Assembly (NCBI GenBank): GCA_028293095.1
Contig: JAQGPK010000131.1
Span: forward strand, 1 to 8,387
Origin: Chlamydiia bacterium
Lineage (GTDB): Bacteria > Chlamydiota > Chlamydiia > Chlamydiales > FEN-1388
DNA length: 8,387 nt
Direction of reading: 5' to 3'
Of this stretch, positions 1-6,752 are shown piece by piece (the first letter of the stretch is position 1; the number at the start of each line of letters is the position of its first letter). Both the position numbers and the translations under genes were made by a program. Under the pieces are notes generated by a model. It was not told where the DNA came from. It did no database searches and saw only the letters and a program-made list of their open reading frames with translations.

Positions 1-244
1 ACTCCTCTATATTGAGTAACATGGCTAGAACTAAAAGAACTCATACACACCCTTTTTTTATTAATTAATAATATAAATATATATACTTTATTTATAATAA
101 AATCAAATATTAATTTTAAATACTATAAAATATCAGCAAACAATATCAGCTTGAGATTTAAAATCAAATAAATTCACGTTCCTCTAAATAAATCGGCGAG
201 GGAGTAGCTCTTTATAGAGTCAAAAAGAAAATAATTTTCTCTTC
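1..244. other. AT-rich intergenic stretch, no gene seen
   Basis: No open frame of useful length lies here. The forward frames entering from the left edge stop at 15, 18 and 66, so any upstream gene contributes at most a few codons and cannot be identified. Bases 61-120 contain only two G/C, roughly 97% AT. A 9-bp direct repeat AATATCAGC occurs at 129-137 and 142-150. A near-perfect palindrome AGAAAATAATTTTCT (7-bp arms) lies at 226-240, just upstream of the promoter of the next gene. A complementary-strand AGGAG sits at the extreme left edge, which could be the ribosome site of a leftward gene outside the window, but that cannot be tested here. Confidence 0.6.
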
Positions 245-273
245 TTCAGAAAATTGCAGAAGTGGGGTATAAT
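245..273 (+). promoter_or_regulatory. Sigma-70-type promoter for the PAP2/M32 pair
   Basis: A perfect -10 hexamer TATAAT (268-273) is preceded, with a 17-base spacer, by TTCAGA (245-250), which matches four of six -35 positions. Transcription would begin near 280. This falls downstream of the TTG at 254 and so argues that the phosphatase starts at the ATG at 311. Confidence 0.5.
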
Positions 274-310
274 TTTAGCTTACAGCTTTTCTCCAAGGTG
301 CAAGATTTTA

Positions 311-1087
311 ATGAATTTGTATACAGCTCACATGCGATGGAAACCCTTTATCCTTCTTCACCTCACTATTTTACTATTAATTGGAAGCTGGTTTCTACCC
401 TACTCAAAAGATCTCTGGAATAGCCTCGACACAAATGTATTTCATTTTCTTAATTCATGCCTTGAAGATAAACCATTCATGCAGATTTTTTGGGCACTTG
501 CAAACGTAAAGCTTTCAGATATTTATGGCGCCATTTTTATGGCGTCCTTTTTTCTTCTCTATATTTTTGAAGCTAAAGGCCCAGAGCGCGCTCAAAGGCT
601 ATCCCAGTTTTTTTATGTTCTTATCTGGGGTGAGATTGGCATCCTCTTTACTAAAGAGGTCCTTGGACCATTGCTATCAAATCTTCATCTCATACGCGCA
701 AGCCCTACTCTGATTTTTCATGACCCGGCTCTTCTATCAAAAGCTATCCCTTGGTTAAAAGTGAAGGACTCTGCTCGTTCCTCATTTCCAAGTGACCATG
801 GCGAGATTCTGATTCAATGGGCCTTTTTTGTCTGGTTCTTCTGTAGATGGCGCTATGCCGTTTGGGCAACACTTTGGGCGATCTTCTTTATGCTTCCTCG
901 ACTGATTGCTGGTGCTCATTGGATCACAGACGTTTTAATCGGTAGCGTCTCTGTGGCCTGCATTATAGTCACCTGGGCATGCTTTACACCGATCTACGGC
1001 TTCAGTATGAATTTTCTTAAAAAAATTGCCTACAAACTGTGTAGAGTACATCATGAAGACATACCAAACACTTGCGAAACTCTCTGA
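311..1087 (+). CDS. PAP2-family membrane phosphatase
   Basis: This predicted inner-membrane protein of 258 aa belongs to the PAP2 (type 2 phosphatidic acid phosphatase) superfamily, which removes phosphate from lipid or polyprenyl substrates. The second and third family motifs are clear: F-P-S-D-H at about residues 159-163 (a PSGH variant) and R197-x5-H203-x3-D207 (the R-x5-H-x3-D core). The first motif is degenerate: K115 lies 14 residues before R129, in R-A-S-P, rather than the usual K-x6-R-P. Hydrophobic segments at about 12-31, 70-86, 99-114, 168-178, 182-196 and 206-226 fit the five or six membrane spans of the family. The frame extends to a TTG at 254, but the ATG at 311 has AAGG 12 bases upstream and lies behind the predicted transcription start. 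The 3' end overlaps the carboxypeptidase gene by 35 bases. Substrate unknown; lipid A, undecaprenyl diphosphate and phosphatidate are all possible. Confidence 0.85.
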   Translation: MNLYTAHMRWKPFILLHLTILLLIGSWFLPYSKDLWNSLDTNVFHFLNSCLEDKPFMQIFWALANVKLSDIYGAIFMASFFLLYIFEAKGPERAQRLSQFFYVLIWGEIGILFTKEVLGPLLSNLHLIRASPTLIFHDPALLSKAIPWLKVKDSARSSFPSDHGEILIQWAFFVWFFCRWRYAVWATLWAIFFMLPRLIAGAHWITDVLIGSVSVACIIVTWACFTPIYGFSMNFLKKIAYKLCRVHHEDIPNTCETL

Positions 1088-2564
1088 ACGAGCACACCTA
1101 CTAGATGGCATTTCAGGCCTTTTGGGATGGGACCAAGAAACCTATATGCCCTCAAAGGCAGCTCCTATTCGTGCAAAGCAAAGAGAGCTTCTGGCAGAAT
1201 TTGCCCATACAATCAAGACAAGTACAGAATTTGAAAAGACGCTAGCATCCCTCATAGACATAGAATCTGGCACTATCTTGATGAAAGAGAGCGATCCTGC
1301 AAAAGATGCCTCTTTAAGATCATGGAGAAGAGATTTTTTGCGTGCTAAAAAACTACCCACCTCCTTTGTACAAGAATTTACAAGACTGACATCAGAGGCA
1401 ATCTTTGTTTGGGACAAGGCAAAACAAGAAAACTCATTTGCAAATTTTGAGCCACATCTTGAAAAAATCATCGATATGCTCAAACAAAAAACCGAATACA
1501 TTGGCTACAAAGAGCACCCTTATGATGCTCTCCTCGATGAATATGAACCTGAATGCACTACAAAAGATGTTGAAAAGTTATTTTACCCTATCAGCCAAGA
1601 GATCCCGAAACTTTTAAGTGACTTAATTGAAAGACAAAGACGTCATCCTAAAAAGCTACCAAATATTAAGCTTTCTGCTGACGAAGAGATTGAGATCTCT
1701 AAAAAAGTCCTCAATCTGATTGGATATGACTGGTCTTGTGGAAGAATTGATCTCTCCTCCCACCCCTTTTCATCCTCGTACCATCCGTACGACTGTAGAA
1801 TTACAACCAGGATTGAGTCGCATGGTTTTGTCACCCAAGTTCTGACAACGCTACATGAAGCAGGCCATAGCCTCTATGAGATGGGGTTACCTGTGGAATT
1901 TTATGGGACTCCACTTGGTGAGGCGATCTCTTTAGGTATCCATGAAAGTGAGTCTCGCTGCTGGGAAACCCGCATTGGAAGAACAGAGGCTTTCTGGAAA
2001 TTTTTACTGCCGATCATTCAAGAGATGTTTCCAGGAAAGTGCGACTCCTTACAAGCTGATCAGTTCTTTAAAGAAATGAGTGAGGTAACCCCCTCCTTGA
2101 TCCGTACAGATAGCGACGAGGTGACCTATCCCCTGCATGTGATCTTACGTTTTCAGATTGAAAAAGAACTCATTGAAGGCAGTTTGAAAACCAAAGAAAT
2201 TCCTGAGAGGTGGAATGCACTCATGCAATCATTACTAGGAATAACTCCCCCATCCGATCGAGAAGGCTGCTTACAAGATATCCACTGGGCGATGGGCGGG
2301 TTTGGCTACTTTCCGACCTATACCCTTGGCAACATCTATGCAGCACAACTCTTTGAAGTCTTCCAGAAACGTCATCCTGACTGGCAAGAGCGCCTTCAAA
2401 GGGGCGAATTTGAATTCATTAAAGAGTGGCACCTAAGAGAGATTCATACATATGGAAGACGGTATACAAGCCATGAACTTATAAAGAAGATCACAGGGCA
2501 AGAAGTATCATCTCAGCCCTATATTAACTATCTTGGAGAGAAGTATCGCCACATTTTTCATTAA
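1053..2564 (+). CDS. M32 family metallocarboxypeptidase (Taq type)
   Basis: This 503-aa protein is a zinc carboxypeptidase of MEROPS family M32 (Taq and Pfu carboxypeptidase family), cytosolic enzymes that remove C-terminal residues from peptides. All family signatures are present in order: HPF at 237-239, D-C-R-I-T at 247-251, the zinc motif HEAGH at 268-272, H297-E298-S with E298 as expected third metal ligand, I350-R-T-D-S-D355, and G405-C-L-Q-D-I-H-W412. The length fits the family norm of about 500 aa. Two signatures vary slightly: HESES where HESQS is common, and IRTDSD where IRxxAD is usual. The frame reaches a TTG at 1026, but the ATG at 1053 is preferred because it has AGAG six bases upstream and begins a typical M32 N-terminus (MKTYQTL..., then GLLGWDQETYMP). 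The start lies inside the phosphatase gene, which suggests translational coupling. There is no signal peptide. The likely role is peptide turnover. Confidence 0.95.
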   Translation: MKTYQTLAKLSERAHLLDGISGLLGWDQETYMPSKAAPIRAKQRELLAEFAHTIKTSTEFEKTLASLIDIESGTILMKESDPAKDASLRSWRRDFLRAKKLPTSFVQEFTRLTSEAIFVWDKAKQENSFANFEPHLEKIIDMLKQKTEYIGYKEHPYDALLDEYEPECTTKDVEKLFYPISQEIPKLLSDLIERQRRHPKKLPNIKLSADEEIEISKKVLNLIGYDWSCGRIDLSSHPFSSSYHPYDCRITTRIESHGFVTQVLTTLHEAGHSLYEMGLPVEFYGTPLGEAISLGIHESESRCWETRIGRTEAFWKFLLPIIQEMFPGKCDSLQADQFFKEMSEVTPSLIRTDSDEVTYPLHVILRFQIEKELIEGSLKTKEIPERWNALMQSLLGITPPSDREGCLQDIHWAMGGFGYFPTYTLGNIYAAQLFEVFQKRHPDWQERLQRGEFEFIKEWHLREIHTYGRRYTSHELIKKITGQEVSSQPYINYLGEKYRHIFH

Positions 2565-2586
2565 AACTTATACGGCAGGCTCCTCT

Positions 2587-2613
2587 AGAGCTGCTCAGTT
2601 GGCTTTTATTTTT
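2587..2613 (+). terminator. Weak hairpin plus T-tract after the carboxypeptidase gene
   Basis: Starting 22 bases after the stop, AGAGCTG (2587-2593) can pair with TGGCTTT (2600-2606) around a 6-base loop, using several G-U pairs. It is followed by a T-rich run to 2613. The position suits an intrinsic terminator, but the stem is weak. Confidence 0.35.
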
Positions 2614-2662
2614 AACGCAAAGTGCAAAATGCAAAGAGCAAGAATAGCTACGGTATTGTTTT

Positions 2663-2811
2663 TTATTTTTTACCACAGAGAACACAGAGATCACAGAGAG
2701 GGGTTTCTGTAATTCTTCTCTATGCATGGAGATATAGAATTGGGAAAAGATCTTGCAAATCTTCTCTTTGACTATCCTCTGTGTCTTTGTGTCTCTCTGT
2801 GTTAAAAATAA
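2663..2811. repeat. Fold-back repeat element with CACAGAGA arms
   Basis: The left arm (2663-2698) and the reverse complement of the right arm (2777-2811) match at about 32 positions if three single-base gaps are allowed. Both arms begin with an AT block (TTATTTTT) and continue into CACAGAG units. The left arm carries three tandem 9-bp units at 2674-2700: CACAGAGAA, CACAGAGAT and CACAGAGAG. The right arm carries three less regular units on the other strand. The 78-bp core contains smaller palindromes. I recall arrays of this kind (ACCACAGAGNACACAGAG) scattered in unrelated environmental bacteria, often near small GxxExxY-family genes. No such gene is present here, so this may be a minimal or decayed copy. 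A 67-codon open frame read leftward across it is treated as spurious. Confidence 0.75.
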
Positions 2812-2946
2812 TAAATAGATGACTCATGTCACGTAGGAGCTGTACGATAAAGTTTAAAAATCCTACATCCCTGGCTCCTGATCTGCTCTACCGCATTGCA
2901 TTGGCTATCATAAGACTCATCTATAAACCCTTTAAATTTTTCTACC
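2812..2946. other. Spacer between fold-back element and minus-strand gene
   Basis: This is the 3' flank of the 324-aa gene on the minus strand. No gene and no clear intrinsic terminator is visible. Short complementary blocks occur: GTAGGAGC at 2833-2840 can pair with TCCTAC at 2861-2866 or with GCTCCT at 2874-2879, and ATAGATGA at 2815-2822 is complementary to 2917-2924. None is followed by a T-tract on the minus strand. Confidence 0.4.
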
Positions 2947-3921
2947 TTAGGTTAAGCCGGCGATATCTTTTAGGAGCTCTTTTTCAAGTTCACTGAATGG
3001 TATTTCGGATGTCTCAGAACCCGTAGCTTTCAACCACTCATCTTTTTCCATGGTTGCTTTCATCTTTTCTATAATCTGCTCCGCTCTTTCTTTCAGCGCT
3101 TTGGGAGTAATTGTAGAAAGCTCATCATATGCAAAAAGATGCTGCGTAAAGCTCTTTTCATCACTGATTTGAACCGAACCAAGCTGTTTTGTCAGTAGCT
3201 CAATATCATCTCTATTAAAAGCACGCCGCTCTCGCATGTAGTACTCATATCTATTTTTAAGGGTTCGCAATCTCATCAAAGCAAAGGCGCAGTGCGCCTG
3301 TTTGGCACTCTTGCCTGATTTCTGCGCTACAAGACATTGAGCTTCTGTAAGCAATCCTATAAGGCGTTGAAGATACTGCCTTCTGGATTCAGCTGTTTCC
3401 AACTGCTCTTCACGTTGTACACTATTTAGTATGCGCGCGCTCTGTATTAAATCATTTGTAAGATTTACTAAGGTATCATGTGCCAAAGTGCCAGCTGGAT
3501 ATGATTCTTGAATTGAAGCAATTTTTTTACAAAAAGAGAGAAGAGCCTCTCCCCATTTTTCACCATTTTCTACGATATAATCATCGATACTTTTACACTT
3601 CTCGGACTCTACACCAAGCACCATTTTAATGACTTCATTTACATCTTCCATCTCTATAGGCTGACTATAAAGAGCAGGCACTGTCTGAGCTGCTTCTTCA
3701 TTATTTTTCACACGAGAGATATAGTCACGAAGCTCAACTGTTTGTGTAAACTTAGAAACTTTTGGATACTCTACAGTTGCATAGCTTGCAACGCTTTGCT
3801 TAAAAATAGTATAAATTGGATTTTGAGTATCTTTCGATGCTTTATTCTCTTTCTTTTCCGTAGAGTGTGTATCTACTTCCTGGCCTCTTACCCGTTGCCC
3901 AAATTCAGAATTCACTTGCAT
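2947..3921 (-). CDS. Hypothetical protein, mostly helical, 324 aa
   Basis: I do not recognise this protein. The open frame extends to a GTG at 3945, but the ATG at 3921 has GGAG (complement of 3931-3934) nine bases upstream, so that start is preferred. The first 35 or so residues are polar and low in hydrophobicity, probably disordered. The rest looks mainly alpha-helical, with an Arg/Tyr-rich basic stretch at about 216-235 and a charged C-terminal third. There is no signal peptide, membrane segment or enzyme motif, so the product is probably cytosolic or secreted by a signal-less route. A disordered polar N-terminus is common in type III secretion substrates of Chlamydiota, but this is only compatible, not evidence. 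It follows the 738-aa gene on the same strand with 184 bases between, including a terminator-like hairpin, so it probably has its own promoter; TTGTTT-N16-TAGAAT (complement of 4037-4010) is a weak candidate. Confidence 0.8.
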   Translation of the reverse strand: MQVNSEFGQRVRGQEVDTHSTEKKENKASKDTQNPIYTIFKQSVASYATVEYPKVSKFTQTVELRDYISRVKNNEEAAQTVPALYSQPIEMEDVNEVIKMVLGVESEKCKSIDDYIVENGEKWGEALLSFCKKIASIQESYPAGTLAHDTLVNLTNDLIQSARILNSVQREEQLETAESRRQYLQRLIGLLTEAQCLVAQKSGKSAKQAHCAFALMRLRTLKNRYEYYMRERRAFNRDDIELLTKQLGSVQISDEKSFTQHLFAYDELSTITPKALKERAEQIIEKMKATMEKDEWLKATGSETSEIPFSELEKELLKDIAGLT

Positions 3922-4052
3922 ATCCAAAATCTCCGCTTTGTTCACCTACATGAACACATATTAATATAATTTGACACTATTTTATAATAAATAGTCGATT
4001 GATATAGATATTCTATACATCATCTATAATAAAACAAAAGAAAAATAGAATT

Positions 4053-4097
4053 AAAAAAAGCAACCCATCAAATACCCACTCAGCTACAAATTGCTTT
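4053..4097 (-). terminator. Intrinsic terminator after the 738-aa gene
   Basis: Read on the minus strand, AAAGCAA (complement of 4091-4097) pairs perfectly with TTGCTTT (complement of 4057-4063) across a 27-base loop. The T-run then continues through 4053. It begins 8 bases after the stop of the 738-aa gene. The plus-strand reading lacks a following T-run, so it is directional. The long loop lowers confidence. Confidence 0.5.
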
Positions 4098-4105
4098 GCT
4101 GCTGG

Positions 4106-6322
4106 CTATATTTTCAAGGCGCTACTAAGAATTTTGCTGTCAAAAAGTGGAGAGATAAAAATTGCAAGCTCCTTCTGAAACTCTTTAATTCCCAACTCTT
4201 CGATTGTAGACTCTACTGTTCTCAGAAGATTATGTAGCCTCATAAAGCGATCAGAAAAGAGGTTACGTCCTCGAACAAGAAGAGGAGTCGCAAAAAGAAG
4301 AACTCTTACAAATTCTTCCTCTTCACGAGAGAGCGCTCGTCCATTGATCAACTTGACCACTAAAAAGAGCGCAGAGAGAGAAGGTATACTCAGATCGACA
4401 GCATCTTTACAAGTAAAGCTTACAGAGTCAGGCTGTATCACCTCAATAATTTTAAGCTGGATAAAGATGTAAAAAAGTTCTACAAAATCCATACGCTGCG
4501 TTTTAGTTAACACGTTATGTGATGCAAAGAATATTTCATGAATAGCTTTTGCTAACGCTTCTAGAAACTGTGGAAAAAGCGCTTTTTTCACCTTCTCAGG
4601 ATAAAAATAACCTGAAGTCTCAGATATACTATGTTCAAGGAGCTGCTCTATAAAAAGCTCTGTTTGGTTCAGATCTTGGTAAGGGCCAGTTTGCTGATAA
4701 AAATCCGAATCTTTTGTCATCGTAACAACCAAGAGGCTCTTTTCAAACTCTTTTTGGTTTTGGAGAGATTCAAGAGCACGCGTGCGTGCAAATTCCCGCC
4801 AAGACGTCCTATCTTGAAGATTAAAGATCAAGTGTAGAGGTATAGGTGCAGCTTTTCCAACCCCTTCAAAGCCCTGACGCAAAAAGCCTTTAAATTCTTC
4901 TGTCACAGATGCTTTCTCAATTGATTCTTGATAGGTAGGCGATGGCAGTCTGGATACTTTTGTTTCATGCCCTTGATAGTCAATTGTAAAGAGAGTTGAG
5001 GGTAAATTTTCTAAAAGAAGCGGATCGTATCCTCTAATATCTGCATCTTCAAGGGAGTTCATTACTTTCAAAAGCGGCATTGAACTCAAAGGCCTGCACA
5101 CCTTAAGAAGAGCTTCATAATCCATGAAGAGATCAGAATAGATCGAGGGTTCAATGTGATGGTTTTCAAATTCATCCTCATCCTCTTTTCCTTGCAGAAT
5201 AAGATGATCAATAAAATACACCACCTCACTTGGAGTATGCTTTCCTAAATAGAGCTCCTCCAGAAAATTTTGCACCAGGTGATACACGACATAATCTATA
5301 GAGGAGTAGGCTTTTGTAGGATGGTCGATATATTCTTGGTATCCATGGGAAGAGGTCAGCTCTCGGAGAAATTTCAAAAAATCAAGCAAATAGGCAGCAG
5401 AGCCTTTTGTGTGAGATATTGAGGATGCAGGCTCTTGAGCGGCTAGCATCAAAGCAACGAGCGAGCGGTAGAGGAGCATGACGTACTCATTATCAATATA
5501 GTGACCGGCAATCGCTGAAAATTCATTCAACTTCCCTAAAGACGTCTTCACAATATTTTGAGCGCAATGTCTCGATTGTGTATCCTGCCACTGGCAGAGA
5601 GCAGTAGAGACATGATCACTTCTTCTTGCTTCAAAATGTTCTTCGAAATTGGAAACAAGCTTCATATTACGCAGTAAGCGTGGATCAAAAAAGCGCGTGC
5701 CATTTTCCTTATGAATGTAAAAAAGCTCATAATCGCTATCATTTCGTACAGTCTCTAAGTCAATAAAAAGATGGTCAGAATGAGAAGAACTGGCTTTATC
5801 GCCCCCTCTCTTCGAAGTGCCGACCGCCGTTTTTACAGGCAACACTCCCTGAATCAACTGATTAAATGATTCATGCTTTGCCATGGGGGCTATTTTACGC
5901 TGATAAAAGGCAGCAAGCTCTTGAAATTCAGCAAGTTCTGTTATACTTGGCGCATCGCTTTGTAGCATTGTTGAGAAGCGATCAAGTTTTTTAGCCGCCT
6001 CTCCTACAAGCTCCATAATAGTTACAAGTCCCTCAACTGCTTCATGCTGCGTTTGATGACTGATTTCTTTTTTATAAAATGCTTTCAGGTAGTTTAGCAC
6101 TACACGAAATGTCTCTTTGACAACGCGCATGATTTTGTCAGCATTCTTGCGATGGAGCCAATGCACAGTGCGATAGGCTAATGGACTTTTCTGTATCGTA
6201 ATCTCTTCTTTTTCAACGATGGCAATAGGACTATCGATCTCAAGTTCTGCGATACTAGACAGAGTTTCTATCGCTTGAACAATTGAAGAATGGTGTACTT
6301 TGGGGCTTTTATGGTGTCTCAT
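4106..6322 (-). CDS. Large hypothetical protein, 738 aa
   Basis: I cannot assign this protein to a named family. The start ATG is well supported by GAGG (complement of 6330-6333) seven bases upstream. The sequence looks mainly alpha-helical and soluble, without signal peptide or convincing membrane span. Visible landmarks are a His/Ser/Lys-rich N-terminus (about 1-15), a basic amphipathic helix region (about 50-87), a polar linker K-R-G-G-D-K-A-S-S-S-H near 171-181 that probably separates two domains, a segment Y-E-L-F-Y-I-H-K-E-N-G-T-R-F-F-D-P near 198-214, and an acidic patch K-E-D-E-D-E-F-E near 379-386. No catalytic motif is apparent. The style (large, helical, no assigned function) resembles lineage-restricted proteins of environmental Chlamydiota, an impression rather than a match. 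It sits upstream of the 324-aa gene on the same strand and divergent from the tRNA genes. A structural or host-interaction role is possible but unproven. Confidence 0.85.
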   Translation of the reverse strand: MRHHKSPKVHHSSIVQAIETLSSIAELEIDSPIAIVEKEEITIQKSPLAYRTVHWLHRKNADKIMRVVKETFRVVLNYLKAFYKKEISHQTQHEAVEGLVTIMELVGEAAKKLDRFSTMLQSDAPSITELAEFQELAAFYQRKIAPMAKHESFNQLIQGVLPVKTAVGTSKRGGDKASSSHSDHLFIDLETVRNDSDYELFYIHKENGTRFFDPRLLRNMKLVSNFEEHFEARRSDHVSTALCQWQDTQSRHCAQNIVKTSLGKLNEFSAIAGHYIDNEYVMLLYRSLVALMLAAQEPASSISHTKGSAAYLLDFLKFLRELTSSHGYQEYIDHPTKAYSSIDYVVYHLVQNFLEELYLGKHTPSEVVYFIDHLILQGKEDEDEFENHHIEPSIYSDLFMDYEALLKVCRPLSSMPLLKVMNSLEDADIRGYDPLLLENLPSTLFTIDYQGHETKVSRLPSPTYQESIEKASVTEEFKGFLRQGFEGVGKAAPIPLHLIFNLQDRTSWREFARTRALESLQNQKEFEKSLLVVTMTKDSDFYQQTGPYQDLNQTELFIEQLLEHSISETSGYFYPEKVKKALFPQFLEALAKAIHEIFFASHNVLTKTQRMDFVELFYIFIQLKIIEVIQPDSVSFTCKDAVDLSIPSLSALFLVVKLINGRALSREEEEFVRVLLFATPLLVRGRNLFSDRFMRLHNLLRTVESTIEELGIKEFQKELAIFISPLFDSKILSSALKI

Positions 6323-6359
6323 ATCCCATCCTCTGCGTTGTAGTTTAACTCATTTTCAT

Positions 6360-6388
6360 TTTATAACTTAATTATTACACTATGATAA
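6360..6388 (-). promoter_or_regulatory. Candidate promoter of the 738-aa gene
   Basis: On the minus strand TTATCA (complement of 6383-6388; four of six -35 matches) and TATAAA (complement of 6360-6365; five of six -10 matches) are 17 bases apart. The -10 lies about 37 bases before the start codon. The surroundings are very AT-rich, so a chance match is possible. Confidence 0.35.
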
Positions 6389-6595
6389 TTTATTTAACAA
6401 ACTAAATAACAAGTTTTAATTTTAATAACTTATTAAATTTCAATATATTATTAATAAAAAACCGCCCATCTCTTTGGTAATTACATAACTTATTGATTGT
6501 AAATAGATTATGAAACTGCAAACAGCGCTGCATACTCATCGCTCTTTTAGTTACAGAGAGATTTAAGGTTTTATTCAACTATCCTTACAAAGAGA

Positions 6596-6624
6596 TTGAC
6601 TGAAGATATCTGTTTCTTTAGAAT
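6596..6624 (+). promoter_or_regulatory. Strong sigma-70-type promoter for the tRNA-Ser pair
   Basis: TTGACT (6596-6601) and TAGAAT (6619-6624) each match the consensus at five of six positions and are exactly 17 bases apart. Transcription would start near 6631, giving a 5' leader of only about five bases before the first tRNA. It is the best promoter match in the window. Confidence 0.7.
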
Positions 6625-6635
6625 AATTGCACTTT

Positions 6636-6720
6636 GGAAGAGTGGCAGAGTGGCCGATTGCGTCTGTCTTGAAAACAGAAGTCCTGCAAGGGACCGTGGG
6701 TTCGAATCCTACCTCTTCCG
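6636..6720 (+). tRNA. tRNA-Ser(UGA)
   Basis: This is an 85-base class II tRNA. The acceptor stem GGAAGAG/CTCTTCC is perfect, with discriminator base G. The anticodon arm is TCTGT-CTTGAAA-ACAGA, giving anticodon TGA, which reads UCA and by wobble other UCN codons. A long variable arm, GTCC/GGAC around a short loop, is typical of serine tRNAs. The T arm is GTGGG-TTCGAAT-CCTAC. No 3' CCA is encoded, so a CCA-adding enzyme is needed. It is the first gene of a two-tRNA unit. Confidence 0.97.
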
Positions 6721-6752
6721 ATTTTCTTAACTATACCCCGATTTATTCCCCT

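Larger units (their letters stand above)
6323..6635. other. Divergent intergenic region, no gene
   Basis: This spacer separates the leftward 738-aa gene from the rightward tRNA genes. Bases 6362-6460 are almost entirely A/T. It holds one candidate promoter for each direction, and no open frame of note. Confidence 0.6.

Noticed and set aside
21..68. 15-codon open frame from ATG at 21
   Set aside because: Too short, no ribosome site, and it ends in the AT tract.
254..310. TTG at 254 as start of the PAP2 gene
   Set aside because: It lies upstream of the predicted transcription start and has no ribosome site; the ATG at 311 fits better.
1142..1501. 119-codon minus-strand open frame inside the carboxypeptidase gene
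   Set aside because: It lies wholly antisense to a gene with all M32 signatures and shows no family features.
2674..2700. CRISPR array
   Set aside because: The 9-bp units are directly adjacent, with no spacers, and the units are far too short.
2524..2727. 67-codon minus-strand open frame ending in the carboxypeptidase gene
   Set aside because: It reads through the CACAGAGA repeat and the opposite strand of a real gene, and its composition is that of the repeat.
3922..3945. GTG at 3945 as start of the 324-aa gene
   Set aside because: No ribosome site is properly spaced for it, whereas GGAG lies nine bases before the ATG at 3921.
3971..3988. TTGACA and TATAAT on the plus strand as a promoter
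   Set aside because: The hexamers are only six bases apart, and no plus-strand gene follows.
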